64,000 nt of DNA from Gentiana macrophylla. Its lineage: Eukaryota > Streptophyta > Magnoliopsida > Gentianales > Gentianaceae. The notes below the pieces were generated by a model. The model had not been told where the DNA came from. It ran no database searches and saw only the letters and a program-made list of their open reading frames with translations. The number at the start of each line of letters is the position of its first letter. Position 1 is the stretch's first letter. Shown here piece after piece: positions 1 to 11,530 of this stretch. Location: contig CM047815.1 in assembly GCA_026214975.1 (NCBI GenBank), positions 81,922,800 to 81,986,799 of the forward strand, read 5' to 3'. The translations under genes were made by a program, and so were the position numbers.

Positions 1-1097
1 GATAGATTCAAACTCTTTTGATCTACCAAGACAAAGAACTTATACAGAGAAACTTGTTTGAGTCCATTAGTGGATCTCATAAGCTTACACATCATGTTAT
101 CGTCTATGAACTTCAAGCCTCTAGCCCAACATTTTCAACACTAGCAAATAGCCATGATACAGAGCTACAATAAGCATTATCTGAATAGGCTCAAGCATAG
201 CTGGTAGCATAAAGGTAATTACAAGGCTTACACCTCGTAGCCTTTAACCATCAACTCAGTCTAAATCGTATTACCTTCCATGTCAATCTTTCAGAAAGAC
301 CTGATGTACCTTTCAGAGACATTCCCTTCAGGTAAGACAAACTCGGTTCATAACCCATTTGTCACTCATGGAATCTAATTCAGTTATTATGGCTCCTAGC
401 CATATCTCTTAATCTTGCCTTTCAAACTTTCATGCATAAGTCATGAGACATTCATTCTTCATATGAACACACCAGTATCCCTTTCAGGCTTATGGTGATC
501 GCAGACTCACAGAATACGTAAGTGCACTGGCAGTGTCTTACACCTCATCATTATGCGGCGCCTACTCACGTTTCGACGGTTGAATATCTCCTTGTGGCTC
601 TCAACTACTTTTGAGATTTCAATTTACTCACATTGTTTCTTTTGGAAGAAACACTTCCTCTAGAAGACAGCATGTTTGGAGACAAACACCTTTGCTCCAC
701 GGGTAAGCAAATAATATCTAGCGTACTTGCTAAGATACTCCACAAGGTTGCACATGTCATACTAGGCTCCTAGCCTCTCAGACACCGCCTGCTTGCTAGA
801 AGCACGGCAACCCTAAATCATTGGTTAAGACGGATTTGATATCATCGTCTTCCATATCTGATATGGAATTTATCAAACCTTTATTCTTTGGAACTTGGTT
901 AAGTATATGTATTGAATAAGGACACTATCCCAAAACAAGTAAGAGGTACTTCGCATGGCTTACGTTACTCCTTCATCGTATGAAGTGTTGTTTCCACTTT
1001 AGAAACACAATCCAATTGCGTGTCCCAAAATGGTATCCTTCAGGGGAGAATCTAATTCTTTTTCAGACGACTTCTGAAACACCCTTCAGGTATTAAT
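1..1097 (-). repeat. Left half of outer copy of a non-coding LTR-element internal region
   Basis: This stretch aligns by eye, in direct orientation, with 3430-4484. Shared blocks include the words 'agaaacttgtttgagtcca', 'gttgaatat' and 'cttcctctagaagaca'. It stops at the duplicated TTAAT beside the LTR at 1098, and the alignment resumes at 5752. It is therefore the left part of an older copy of the same family, split by a younger copy. No reading frame with a recognisable domain was seen on either strand. The minus orientation is assigned from the inserted copy. Confidence 0.7.
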
Positions 1098-2437
1098 TGT
1101 TAGGAAATCTATGCGGGAATGCAGCGGAATTCAAAATTTTATTTCTTTTGACCAGGATCGACTTCGTTTAAGCAATAAACAAATAAGCTAGTAGAGGGTG
1201 GTTACCTTGGTTGATCTAAAAGATCGACGCTTTGACCGTCTAAGGAGAGTAGCGATGCACGGAGCCGCCCAAGCGTTCGGCCTCTACCTCTAGTCCACAC
1301 GAACAACCCACCGGAATCCACCATTGGATTGCTACTAGAAAATTCCGGCTGCTAGACCGGCCTTTTCTCTCTAAAAAAACTCTCTCTAAGAAGCTCTCTA
1401 TTTTTCACAAGAACTATTAGCTCTTGGAAATGTGATGTATAAAAGAGCTTGACACCCACACTATATTTATAGTGCATGTGGCGCCATTTAGTAGAGTGGA
1501 GAAAAAAAAACCTTTTACTAATAAAATAAGGAAAATATATTTGATTGATTTATCTAATTAATATTCAATATTTTATATTAAATTTATTTCCAAGATATAT
1601 ATTGACAATATCTTATATTGAATATATCTTTATCTTATAATCCTATCACTGTAATAATATCAATACGGTCGTACGTCGAGTGTCAAACATTAACGACCGT
1701 ATCTTATAATATGGATATCATGCTCTCTCGAAGTAACTTATTTACTTCAACTTTGCAAAGATTCACGAGAGTAAGACATTCCCTATAAGAAGGCTCTTTC
1801 GGATATTCACCCCTACTGATAGGGTACGCGATTCCCAGACGACCAAATATGTATACTCCGCATGCTTCATTATCACACCCAATCACTACCGCATGATCGC
1901 CCCATGGCTGAGGGAAACCTTAATAGTGTCAAAGCATGACAATCCACACCGTGATGCCATGAAGACTCCGGTCTTAAGGATAATTACACAACTGCCACAT
2001 AGTGCGACACTTAATATAAGTGGGTCAGTCTAACGTACGCATTCTCTAATACATGTCCACGTACAGTCCAAGTGTCTCTACACTTCGATATACGAGGTCT
2101 ATCCCTGTCCTTAAAGACATAAGACATCTAATACGTGCTAGCCAGTTCGTACTAACAATGCCCTGTTTAATAGTACATCAGCCTAGAGACATTTAAGTAT
2201 CAAACTTATTAAAGTGATTAGAGATCTCATCAACCATAATCGTTATCATGGTTTCTCTATCACAGTTTAATACTAAGGACGTTATCATATAACAATTCAT
2301 AATTGGTTTTTTAAAAGAACAAATATATGACAACAGATAAGCCATTTAATATATGTATAAACATAAAGAAATAGTAGAAATGATCCGACCGGTCGGATCC
2401 GGTCCAACCCGATTGGGTTTAGGACACTATTCCAACA
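1098..2437 (-). repeat. 3' LTR of the nested element (about 1.34 kb)
   Basis: Read on the minus strand it begins TGTTGGAATAG and ends TTTCCTAACA, giving TG...CA ends and short inverted termini. A purine tract lies immediately outside it at 2438-2450. A second, 5'-shortened relative lies at about 26366-27121 in the same orientation, which shows this LTR family is dispersed. Small reading frames inside it (for example 1704-1886 minus) look like chance. Confidence 0.75.
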
Positions 2438-5400
2438 ATCTCCCACTTGGCCTAGAACCAATCACTCGCACACACAAGACCAAGTTGAAACACAAGAATC
2501 TCATGCAATACTCGCAACCAGGCTTAGCCGTGAACGGATCGCTATCCGCGGGGACTCAGACTATCTTCATATCATGTTCCAAATGACCAAGTCAAAAGGA
2601 ACCGCCTCAACACACACATGAATCTCTGACGAGACCCTAGTCCTTTCTTCAAGCAATATATCCACTTACTATATCAGCTATATAGAAAAGGTGGAAGAAC
2701 CGTACAAGGTTCAAGAATGAACCTCATCGACTCATGTACTGCTCCCGCTGCACCTCTAAGGGCACTACTGTGCTTTGGCTAAGTTGTAGAATTCACAGTG
2801 ACCCATAGCCAAGAACATTTCCAGCTCACTGTATCACCTAATCAAAGTGACTGCAAACCCATACTGTAGCTCCCACTCGCCTTCATAAGACTCAGGATAC
2901 ACATCTGTATATCTATATTTATCCGATTCCAAGTTTCGATAAACTAGGAAACCATCCATAACTCGTTTAAGGATATTCTCGACATTCACCAGATTTAATT
3001 TCATACTTGCTCATGACTATTCATGGACTATGAACATCCGGCATTTCTTTTATGATGGTTCCTATTGCAGTAGCAAAGGAAACCTTCCATAAGCATCATC
3101 TTTCACCTTATCTTTAAGACCACCGTCCTAACATAGATAGATCTTGAGAACACCGGCTAGCAGTATCTCCTGTCGCGATCTATGCTAAATTCTTTTAACA
3201 TCACATCTATATAGGTAAACTATAAACTAACAGCAGTTAAATCTATCACTATAGATTCTTATTTCTAAAATAAGAACTGCTAATCCAAGTGCTTTCGTAA
3301 AGACCTTGAACTACCAAACATTAATTGACTGTGACATGGGGTGATAATTCCTGAGAGAGATATCCAATACCATACTCAAAAATCGTAACACACTCCCACT
3401 ATCTATCTTGCATATTGGGCATATCCGTTTTTTTTGACTAAATCAAACTCCTTTGATTATCAAACAAAGAAATCGTCCAGAGAAACTTGTTTGAGTCCAT
3501 AAATAGATCTCGTGTGCTCACATATCATGTTATCTTCTATGAACATTGAGATGTTTGCCCAACGTCTTCAACACTATCAAGCCATGATACGAAATTATAA
3601 CAAGCATAGTCTGAATAGAACTGGGCTCAGCTGGCAGCATAAAAATAACTACAAGGTTTACACCTTGTACCCTTCAGACGTCACTATAGCCTTATGGTAA
3701 TCATATTACTATCCATGTCAGCCTTTCAGGGACATTCCCTCTAGGTAAGACAGACTAGGTTCACAACCTGGTTGTCACGGATGGAATCTAATTCACATAT
3801 TATGGCTTTTGGCGATATCTCTCAATCTTGCCTTTCAAACATTCCTTCATAAGTCGTGAGATATTCATTCTTCAAGATGAACATACCAGCAGCCTTCTCA
3901 AGCTTGAGGTTATCCTCAGACTTATAGAACTTTTGTGTGCACTGAGCAGTGTTCTACACCTCATCATTATGTGGCGTCTGCTCACATTCCAATGGTTGAA
4001 TATATCTTTGTGGTTCTCAAACTCCTTTGAGATCTTATTTACTCCCACTGTCTCTTTTGGAAGAAACACTTCCTCTAGAAGACAACATGTTTGGAGACAA
4101 ACATTTTGCTCCGCGGACAAGTAAATAATATCTAGCTTACTTGCTAAGATATTCCACAAAGTTGCATATGTCGTACTAGGCTCCAAGCCTTTCTGACTTT
4201 GCCTATGACAACTTCAATTCATCGGTTAAGATAGATTCGACATTATCCCCTTCCATATCTAAAATGGAATTTATTCAACCTTTATTCTTTGGAACTTGGT
4301 TAAGTATAAGGGCACTATCCCGAAACGGGTAAAGGATACTTCGCATGGCTTGTGTCATACCTTTATCACATAAAGTGTTGTTTCCATTTTAGGAACACAA
4401 TCTAATTGCGTATCCAAAAATGGTATCCTTTAAGGGAATCTTATTCCTTTTCAGATAATTTCTGAAACACCCTTCAGGTATTAATTACTTCAATCCAATT
4501 GAAGATTAATTCCTAAGTAGTTCATCAATCTCATATCCGTGATAGCTCAAACTTTTCAGGTTTTCCGAATTATGCACTTCACTGAGTACACTTGACTATT
4601 TCTAAAAATAGTCATAGAGATTAACAAACAACTATTTGTGGCATTAATTGTCATAAGCCAACAAATATCGGTATGTTTAGGCTTCAGACAAATTTTTTTT
4701 CTAGATTTTATAACCTTTTCATAAAAGGGTATTTTAGTCATCTTTAGATAAGATACGTATAACCCACATGATTCATAATCATATGGTTCAGCATCATCAG
4801 AATGACATTTGGTTACACGCTTCCCTTCCATAGAGACTGTGCCTAGAACAGCCATAAATCAAGGATAACAACCATACAAATATTTAGTTGAGATTTTTCA
4901 CCTATATCAACTATATAGTGACATTAATCTAGTATGTTAGATTCAGTGACCTTCTAACTTTATCGGAATAACATTTATTCTTTACAATTGAATATGTCTA
5001 CTAAATCCTAACAAATAACTGAATGTATGTTCTTTATAAGAACCGGAACATAATAACATTTATTTAGTTCCCTTATCAGTTTACTAAATCCAGAATATGG
5101 TAAGTGTTACAACGTTTGCTTCACATTCCATATATATCTCAACACACTTGCCTAGAATAGATACTTCGATAAGCTCTTTATTTAAGCACATGCCCTAACT
5201 TTCCTTTTTAATCCTTCAAGCACTTTAAATATTTCTTAGTGTAGTCTTCATAAGACTTAAGAAAGATCACAAGTGCTATGTCTTTAATTTTCTTTCATAA
5301 AGAAAATCTAAAGTTTATTGAATAGTTTATTTAACCTTTTGAATCGTATTCAAAACATTACCTATTTAATTAACCTTTAAGCAATGATAGAATTAAGTCG

Positions 5401-5678
5401 ATACTTAAATCTTACAATTTTGAAAACAACCTTTCCAAAATTCGATGTGGTCATTCACATTCAACATTGAATTAATTGTCATCGTATGACAGAATGATCA
5501 TATTGTATCGTATCCAATATCATGAGCTTCCGCTTTTCATTAAAGTCTTGGATCACTTCATCAAATATGTAGTCCCCTTGTCTCTAACTACTATAACGGG
5601 GTTGCTCGTATCATTGCTTACTTAAAGGATTAAAATTACTTAACTGTATTTGAGAACATTTCTCAAAAGTTAACAGTC
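2438..5678 (-). repeat. Non-coding interior of the nested LTR element
   Basis: This is 3.2 kb without any recognisable retrotransposon domain on either strand. The longest open frames (98-104 codons, 3828-4186) overlap each other antisense and match no motif I know. Part of it (3430-5300) is duplicated in the flanks (1-1097 and 5752-6650), so it is a family-specific internal sequence rather than unique DNA. Confidence 0.6.
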
Positions 5679-5746
5679 ATAGTAGAAATGATCCGACCCG
5701 TTCAGATCTGGTCCAGCCCGATTGGGTTTAGAACACTATTCCAACA
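5679..5746 (-). repeat. Truncated 5' LTR remnant
   Basis: This matches the outer end of the LTR at about 2370-2437 (blocks AGTAGAAATGATCCGACC and CCCGATTGGGTTTAG) and ends in the same ATTCCAACA. The remaining 1.27 kb of the LTR is missing, so a deletion removed most of it together with the primer-binding site. Confidence 0.75.
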
Positions 5747-5751
5747 TTAAT

Positions 5752-6650
5752 TGCTTCAATCCAATTGAAGATTAATTCCTAAGCAGTTCATTAATCTCAT
5801 GTTCGTACTAGCTCAAACTTTCAGGCTTTCCGAATTTCGCACTTCACTGAGTACACTTGACTATTTGTAAAAATAGTCATAGAGAGTAATAAACAATAAT
5901 TTATGGTATTCATTGTCATAAGCCAACAAACATAAATATGTTACGCTTTAGCCAATTTCTGGACTTTATTACCTTTTCATAAAAGGGTATTTTAGTCATA
6001 TTTAGATAAGATACGTATTACCCACATGATTCATAATCACATGGTTCAGACATCATCAGAATGACATTTGATCACAAGTTTCTCTTCAATATAGACTATG
6101 TTTAGAACAACCATAAAATATTAAGGATATCAGCCATACAAATATTTGGTTAAGATTTTATCACCTATATCAACTATATAGTGACACCAATCTAGTATGT
6201 TAGATTCAGTGACCGTTCAACTTTATCGGAATAACGTTTATTCCTTACAATTGAATTTGCCCATTAAATCCTAACATTTAACTGAAAAATATGTTCTTCA
6301 TAAGAACCGGAATGTGATAACATTTATTTAGTTTCTTTATCAGTTTACGAGATTCAGAACACCATAAAGGAAATGTTGCAATGTTTGCTTCACCTTCCAT
6401 ATCTTAGTGTATTCCGTATTTAATCTTTCTAACATAGTCATACTCGTAAGATATCATATATCTTAGAGTCGACTTGAACTTAGATAGATTTTCCTCAACT
6501 TACATGCTTAGAAAGGAGACTTCAATAAGTAATCTATTTAAGCACATGCCCTAACTTTCCTTTTAATCCCTTAAGCACTTGTGAATATTTCTTAGTTTAG
6601 TCTTCATAAGACTCAAGAAAAGTCACAAGAGCTATGTCCTTAGAATCTAT
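5752..6650 (-). repeat. Right half of outer copy of the non-coding LTR-element interior
   Basis: This region is homologous to 4485-5300 in direct orientation; both begin with 'cttcaatccaattgaag' just after TTAAT. Similarity breaks at about 6645, where copia coding sequence on the plus strand begins. Together with 1-1097 it forms the older host copy. Confidence 0.7.
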
Positions 6651-7785
6651 CAAAACCTTAGTCTCATGCTCCTATTAACTCCACTGCTTCCTCATCCAAC
6701 TCTGATTCCTCATCATCATCCAATTTTGCTTCTCCTTCACCTGCTCCTATGCAAGCTGCAGATCCTGCAGCTCCTTTGGTTTTTCACCCTATGCAAACCC
6801 GCTCCAAAAGTGGTATCTTCAAACCTAAAACCTACATATCTTCTCAAAATCCTTAATTTCTCCCTCTGAATCCTCGATTTCTCCTGCCTTTCCCACTGAA
6901 CTCTTGAGTGCATCACAAGCCTTGCATAGCCCTGACCGGAAGTCAGTTATGGCAGAGGAATATAAAGCTCTGTGTGATAATAACACCTGGACCCTTGTTC
7001 CTCCTACACCCCATCAACATCTTGTGGGAAATAGATGGGTGTACAAGCTCAAAACCAGGCATGATGGCTCTATTCTCAAATATAAGGCAAGATTCGTAGC
7101 CAGAGGTTTCCATCAGACCTATGGAGTTGATTTTACTGAACATTTAGTCCAGTTGCCAGATCTTTCACTATTAGAGTTGTGTTAGCCTTGGCTGTTAATT
7201 TTAACAGGCCCATAAATCAAGTTGATATTAACAATGCTTTCCTTAATGGCCCTCTACATGAGCAGGTCTTCATGCCACCACCATAAGGATTTGTTGATCC
7301 TCAACATCCTCATTTGTTTGCAAATTAAACAAAACTCTTTATGGCCTTAAACAGACACCTAGAGCCTTGTTTGAAGTTCTTAAGACACAACTGCAAATGT
7401 GGGGTTTTAAACAATCTGTTGTTGACACCTCTTTATTTATGTTTAAGCAGCCTGGGATTCTTTTGTTGGTTTTGGTGTGTGTATGATATTCTTTTCACAG
7501 GTTCTGCCCCCTTTTGATCTAGAAGTTTATTAAATTACTAAATTCTAAATTTGCTTTAGAGGGTTTGGGTCCAGTCAGTCATTTCTTGGCATGGCTGTTA
7601 TTAGAGATTCTACTGGGTTGTATTTGAATCAAAAATACTATGCAGAAAAACTGTTGCACCGTCTTGACCTTGATAATTAAAAGTCTTGTCCCACACCTAT
7701 GGTCCCAAGAAGACAGATCACATCTACACAAGGTGAACCTATGTTTTACCCTCAAATATATAGAAGTGCTATATGAGGTCTTCTA
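6650..7785 (+). pseudogene. Ty1/copia pol fragment (linker and N-terminal reverse transcriptase)
   Basis: The fragment covers the serine/proline-rich linker between integrase and reverse transcriptase, ending MQTRSKSGIFKPK, then the start of a copia reverse transcriptase. Visible motifs are YKALCDNNTWTLVPP, GNRWVYKLK and YKARFVARGFHQTYGVDF. Beyond 7180 the frame is broken by stops and indels, but relics of the NAFLNG and YGLKQ stretches are legible. Gag and integrase are absent upstream, where repeat DNA begins. The reading is cut at the tyrosine codon before the PTLTKPNL motif by the insertion at 7786 and resumes at 25705. It is a dead element: no start, several stops, split in two. Confidence 0.85.
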
Positions 7786-8079
7786 TGTAACGCCCCGAAT
7801 TAATTTTATAAAATAAAACGAGAAGGGTATTTTTGTCAAAAATAATAATAATAGTTTCTTTATCGTAGTAGTATCGAGTCAAACAATAAAAATACAACAT
7901 TAGTTCGCTTTTCAACATTAGTTCATCATTATTTCACTTTATCGTAGTATATATTTAACTTAAATGGAAAATTAGGGATAATGACACAATCTGGAATATT
8001 TTTAAGTAACAGGACAACTACATATTTTTTATAGGGAGAAGAACAACTGCATAATTTTTATAGCGAGAAGGACAAACAG

Positions 8080-8250
8080 TGAATCCCGAAAATCAGTGAA
8101 TCTCCCCAATGAATCCCGAAATCAGTGAATTTCGACAGTGAATCCCGAAAATTAGTGAATTTCGACAATGAATTTTGAAAATTAGTGAATTTCGACAGTG
8201 AATTTAAACAGTAAATTTCGAACACAAGTGAATTTCGACAGTGAATAAAC
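8080..8250. repeat. Minisatellite, about 32-bp unit
   Basis: There are about five degenerate tandem copies of a unit built from CAGTGAATCCCGAAAAT and AGTGAATTTCGA. It lies in the left LTR-like part of the 17.9-kb insertion. No coding function is seen. The rest of 7786-8778 is AT-rich and featureless apart from a (TA)n run at 8755-8778. Confidence 0.7.
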
Positions 8251-9156
8251 AGTTTTTTCCTTTATGCAAAAGTTTCAAAAGACCGTCCTTCTACTAAATT
8301 GATGAAATATTTCTGTCCTTATCCCTCATTCCCCCTAACTTAAAATACAAATACAACAAATTAATTTTTTAGACAAATTAATTAGACAATAAATGTGCAT
8401 TACATATATTGAATAAGGAAAATAAATGTTTGTGTAAATAATCCTTGTAGTATAACCCGTTGTTTAAGATACAATAAATTTTTATACATATCGGTTACAA
8501 AATTTGACATTAAACACAAGCATCAAACATCCTTATATAACAAGCATTTTCATCAGTTTTATTCCTACCATTCGATTCTGACGCTTATTTTCACATCAAG
8601 TTCGTTCCTAAGCAGCAAAGAAAATTAGAGAAGAGCCAATTTCTTGTTGTCGTCTTTTCCGTTGAGCCGCCCCGAGTGGCCATATCCACCACCTTTAAAT
8701 AGCCATTTCATCGCCTGAAGCCCAACAATCATGCAGCTGATCTATAGTCATGAATATATATATATATATATATATATAATAGGAAAACCCGTGCTATGCA
8801 CGGAAATGATATTAAAAAAACCAAAGAAGTAACACGTGTATGCTAAGATAAATATTTTGATGAATATATAACATAATACTCTAGGTTTAAACACCCCTTT
8901 TCTCATTCATACACACTTATATAACACAATACAACAACTAAATGGCCGTGTATTCCTCTTCAAGTGTTGGCAAACACACAAAAATAATCAAATAAATATT
9001 CCTCAACTTCAGGTACAAACAGAAATAGACAGGTGAAAAAATAAAACCATTATCGTCATTTATATGTAGAAATAAAATAGGCAGGTAGAAAAGCTACACA
9101 TGTGTAACCCGTAATTCATTTGGACGAAACATATAACGCATAAAGCATCACACCGG

Positions 9157-9510
9157 TTGTCATCATCCCATCCTCCACTGGGGAATCATAAAAAACTTGT
9201 TCATATTCCGGATATAATGCTGATAAATATTTTGTCCGCACAATTTGCTGAGATACCGATTCCGAGGAATCGCACCCTCCAATTGGCGAGACGACTTATT
9301 GTACAACATGTATTTGTGAAGGATACCAAGTGGAAGGTTGATATGTGTCCAACTCACACCTACACAACACTACCATGTGTGAAGGTAAATTTAGACTCAT
9401 CTCCACCCTTCACTTGGTATCACCCAAAACTCTTGTTGTATTATAAATTTTGTCCCAAATTGGAAGTAGCTTGTAAGCAACATATCAAAAAAAAGCTGCC
9501 CACCCAATAA
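9157..9510 (+). other. Unidentified 117-codon open frame in Helitron cargo
   Basis: This is an open frame of 117 codons whose product I do not recognise, with no signal peptide, membrane segment or known motif. A 64-codon frame lies antisense to it. It may be part of a captured gene whose coding strand is minus, as for the neighbouring histidinol dehydrogenase exons. A nearby minus-strand stretch (about 9770-9860) encodes an acidic run, DEDDDDD, that could be another captured exon. Confidence 0.2.
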
Positions 9511-10454
9511 ATAAAAATAAGAACAATATAAGAACAAAAACACTACAATGTTACCTCACGCATGAAGACAACTCAATCTGCACAGGTGTAGTACTAAAAT
9601 ATAGTCAATTTTTCTGAGAAACAATATACAACAGCCATAAGACATGATTCAAAAAAAAAAATTGTCCAGATTGCCCGAAAATAAAAGAATCCAACCATAC
9701 CACAAAATGATTTGTAATTTATGAAAATAAAAAATAACTATGATATGGATCCCGTAAATACTCCTATACCTTGTATCGTCGTCATCGTCTTCATCAAATG
9801 TAGTGCCAACAATGTTGCTACATATTAGCTTCTCACCGGCACAAAAATAAAGTAGCAACTTGCATACCAAAATAAAAAATAAAAAAATAGAAAGACTCTT
9901 CTAAAAAATGTGTAAGATATAGTCAAATCCAAATCAAAATTGGAATGAGAAAAAAATAATGCAATAATTACTCATTGATAAAGGCTACATATTTCATGAA
10001 CTTCTATTTCCTCTATATCCCACAACCGCAGAATTACTGAATAGGTGTAAAGAACAACCAAAAACAGATGTCGCACGTTAAAATGAATCCCCGCTAAAAT
10101 ATCAGTGAATAAAGAAATAACCTTCTGTCAGGTATAGCGGCTGAGTTGGGAAATGTAAATCCCTATAGATTAAAGTAACAAATCTACTAATCGTGGTAAA
10201 AAAAACAAAGTAACATATCCACTAATCGAATTGCAGAAAAAACATAAGGAGAGTTATAACCTTGACCAACATGTGATGAGAAAACCAAACACCACACTTG
10301 ATTAGTAAAGACGTAACGTTTCCTAAGAAAAGTCTCCATCAACCATGAATCTTGGACATCCATGAATCCGGGTGATGTAAGGCAGCTTGCGAATGGGCAG
10401 TGGTCTATTTCTGTTCCCCACCAAAATGACAAAAACGTGCATATATAAGTAAAA

Positions 10455-11530
10455 ATGACAAAAACATGCATATAAATTACATTTGAGAGCTTGAACGATT
10501 TTGTTTACGGTAATTTAAGAAAAAATGCAAACCCAGGACCGATTGCAACTCAAGAAAGATGGAAGGATTCTATATGAACAAATACAGGAGAAGTGAAGAT
10601 CATTTAAAAGTGTAGGTATATCTTAGGGCAAGACTCTGTTCCCCAAGCCATAGCAGAAATAGCCTGCACATGCAGGAAACGATGGATTATATTTGGAGCC
10701 ACTTTGTCAGTTCTTCTAGCTACATAGTATTCTAAGAAAAATTGTATAGCTATGTGCCGAAAATCGGAAATAGGATCATGTAGCTTATTCAGACATGAGC
10801 AACTCCAGCTTTGAGGATGTGAGTGGCACCTTCCTTTCTGGCGCAATAGAGCACCTCCTATAATTTGCAATCAAGGATTGTATAATAAAAGATTCAGATT
10901 AGAAAAAACAGAAAAATGACATGGACTACCTTGCGAATACTTCCATATTGAGACAGGGGAGTTGCAAATACAACAGTTTTGCACCCAGCAATCTGAGCAG
11001 CCAGTTGGAAGAATAACAGTGTTTCAAGTCAATGCACAAAAAGACCAAGAAAGCACGGGAATAAATTATGATGTAAGCAAGAAGAAATAGCATATGATTG
11101 AATCACCATACAACTGAAAGCATCAGAGCTGTAGAAGGTAAAATAGCAGTTCCACCAGGAACATAAAGACCAACAGAAGCAATGCCCCTGGCAACCCGCA
11201 TACACCTAACACCCTAACATAACAAAGAATAGGAAGATGACACAGAGATTCCACGCAATTGAATTTAACATGGTTATTTTACTAAATAGTGCCAGCAACA
11301 TAAACGAAAACTTACAGGCATGTTTTCAATTGTTTTTTCAACTGCTTTTTGTGCAGCATGAAAGACATATATGTTGTCATAAGCTACGTCAAATGACTTT
11401 CGAACATGGCTATCAAGCTGGATGAAAATGGTTCATTTATGTTCAAATAATGGTTCAGACTTACGTACTCAAATTACCGTAAACAAAATCGTTCAAGCTC
11501 TCCAAAGTGATTTATATGCATGTTCGGCAT
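10455..11530. repeat. Short inverted repeat flanking the captured exons
   Basis: About 50 bp at 10463-10517 (containing AGAGCTTGAACGATTTTG) recurs inverted at about 11475-11530 (CAAAATCGTTCAAGCTCT). The arms bracket the histidinol dehydrogenase fragment. They might mark the unit that was captured or a later rearrangement. Confidence 0.65.
10622..11417 (-). pseudogene. HISN8: Histidinol dehydrogenase gene fragment (five exons with introns)
   Basis: Five consecutive minus-strand exon-like blocks match the central part of plant histidinol dehydrogenase, the plastid enzyme of the last two steps of histidine synthesis. In order: 11417-11316 ([19 protein letters not shown]), 11213-11112 ([18 protein letters not shown]), about 10999-10930 (QIAGCKTVVFATPLSQYGS), 10859-10797 (EVLYCARKEGATHILKAG) and 10662-10622 (AISAMAWGTESCPK). 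GT...AG borders are legible for most, so genomic DNA with introns was captured, not cDNA. The last block's donor is changed (AAGATATACC). The first and last thirds of the enzyme, including the metal-binding part, are missing, so no enzyme can be made. It lies inside the Helitron at 8779-13502. Confidence 0.85.

Larger units (their letters stand above)
1098..5746 (-). mobile_element. Nested non-autonomous LTR retrotransposon (LARD-like), TSD TTAAT
   Basis: The element is bounded by TG at 1098 and CA at 5746 and flanked by direct TTAAT copies (1093-1097 and 5747-5751), the 5-bp duplication expected of LTR-element integration. Read on the minus strand it has a full 3' LTR (1098-2437) preceded by a purine-rich tract (GTGGGAGAT). 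Only about 68 bp of the 5' LTR survives (5679-5746), so the primer-binding site is gone. The roughly 3.2-kb interior has no gag or pol motif that I can see. It sits inside DNA homologous to its own interior. Superfamily is uncertain; the LTR style is copia-like. Alternatively it could be a decayed autonomous element. Confidence 0.75.

Noticed and set aside
3828..4186. Overlapping sense and antisense frames of about 100 codons
   Set aside because: Fully overlapping, no motif, and inside a repeated non-coding LTR-element interior.
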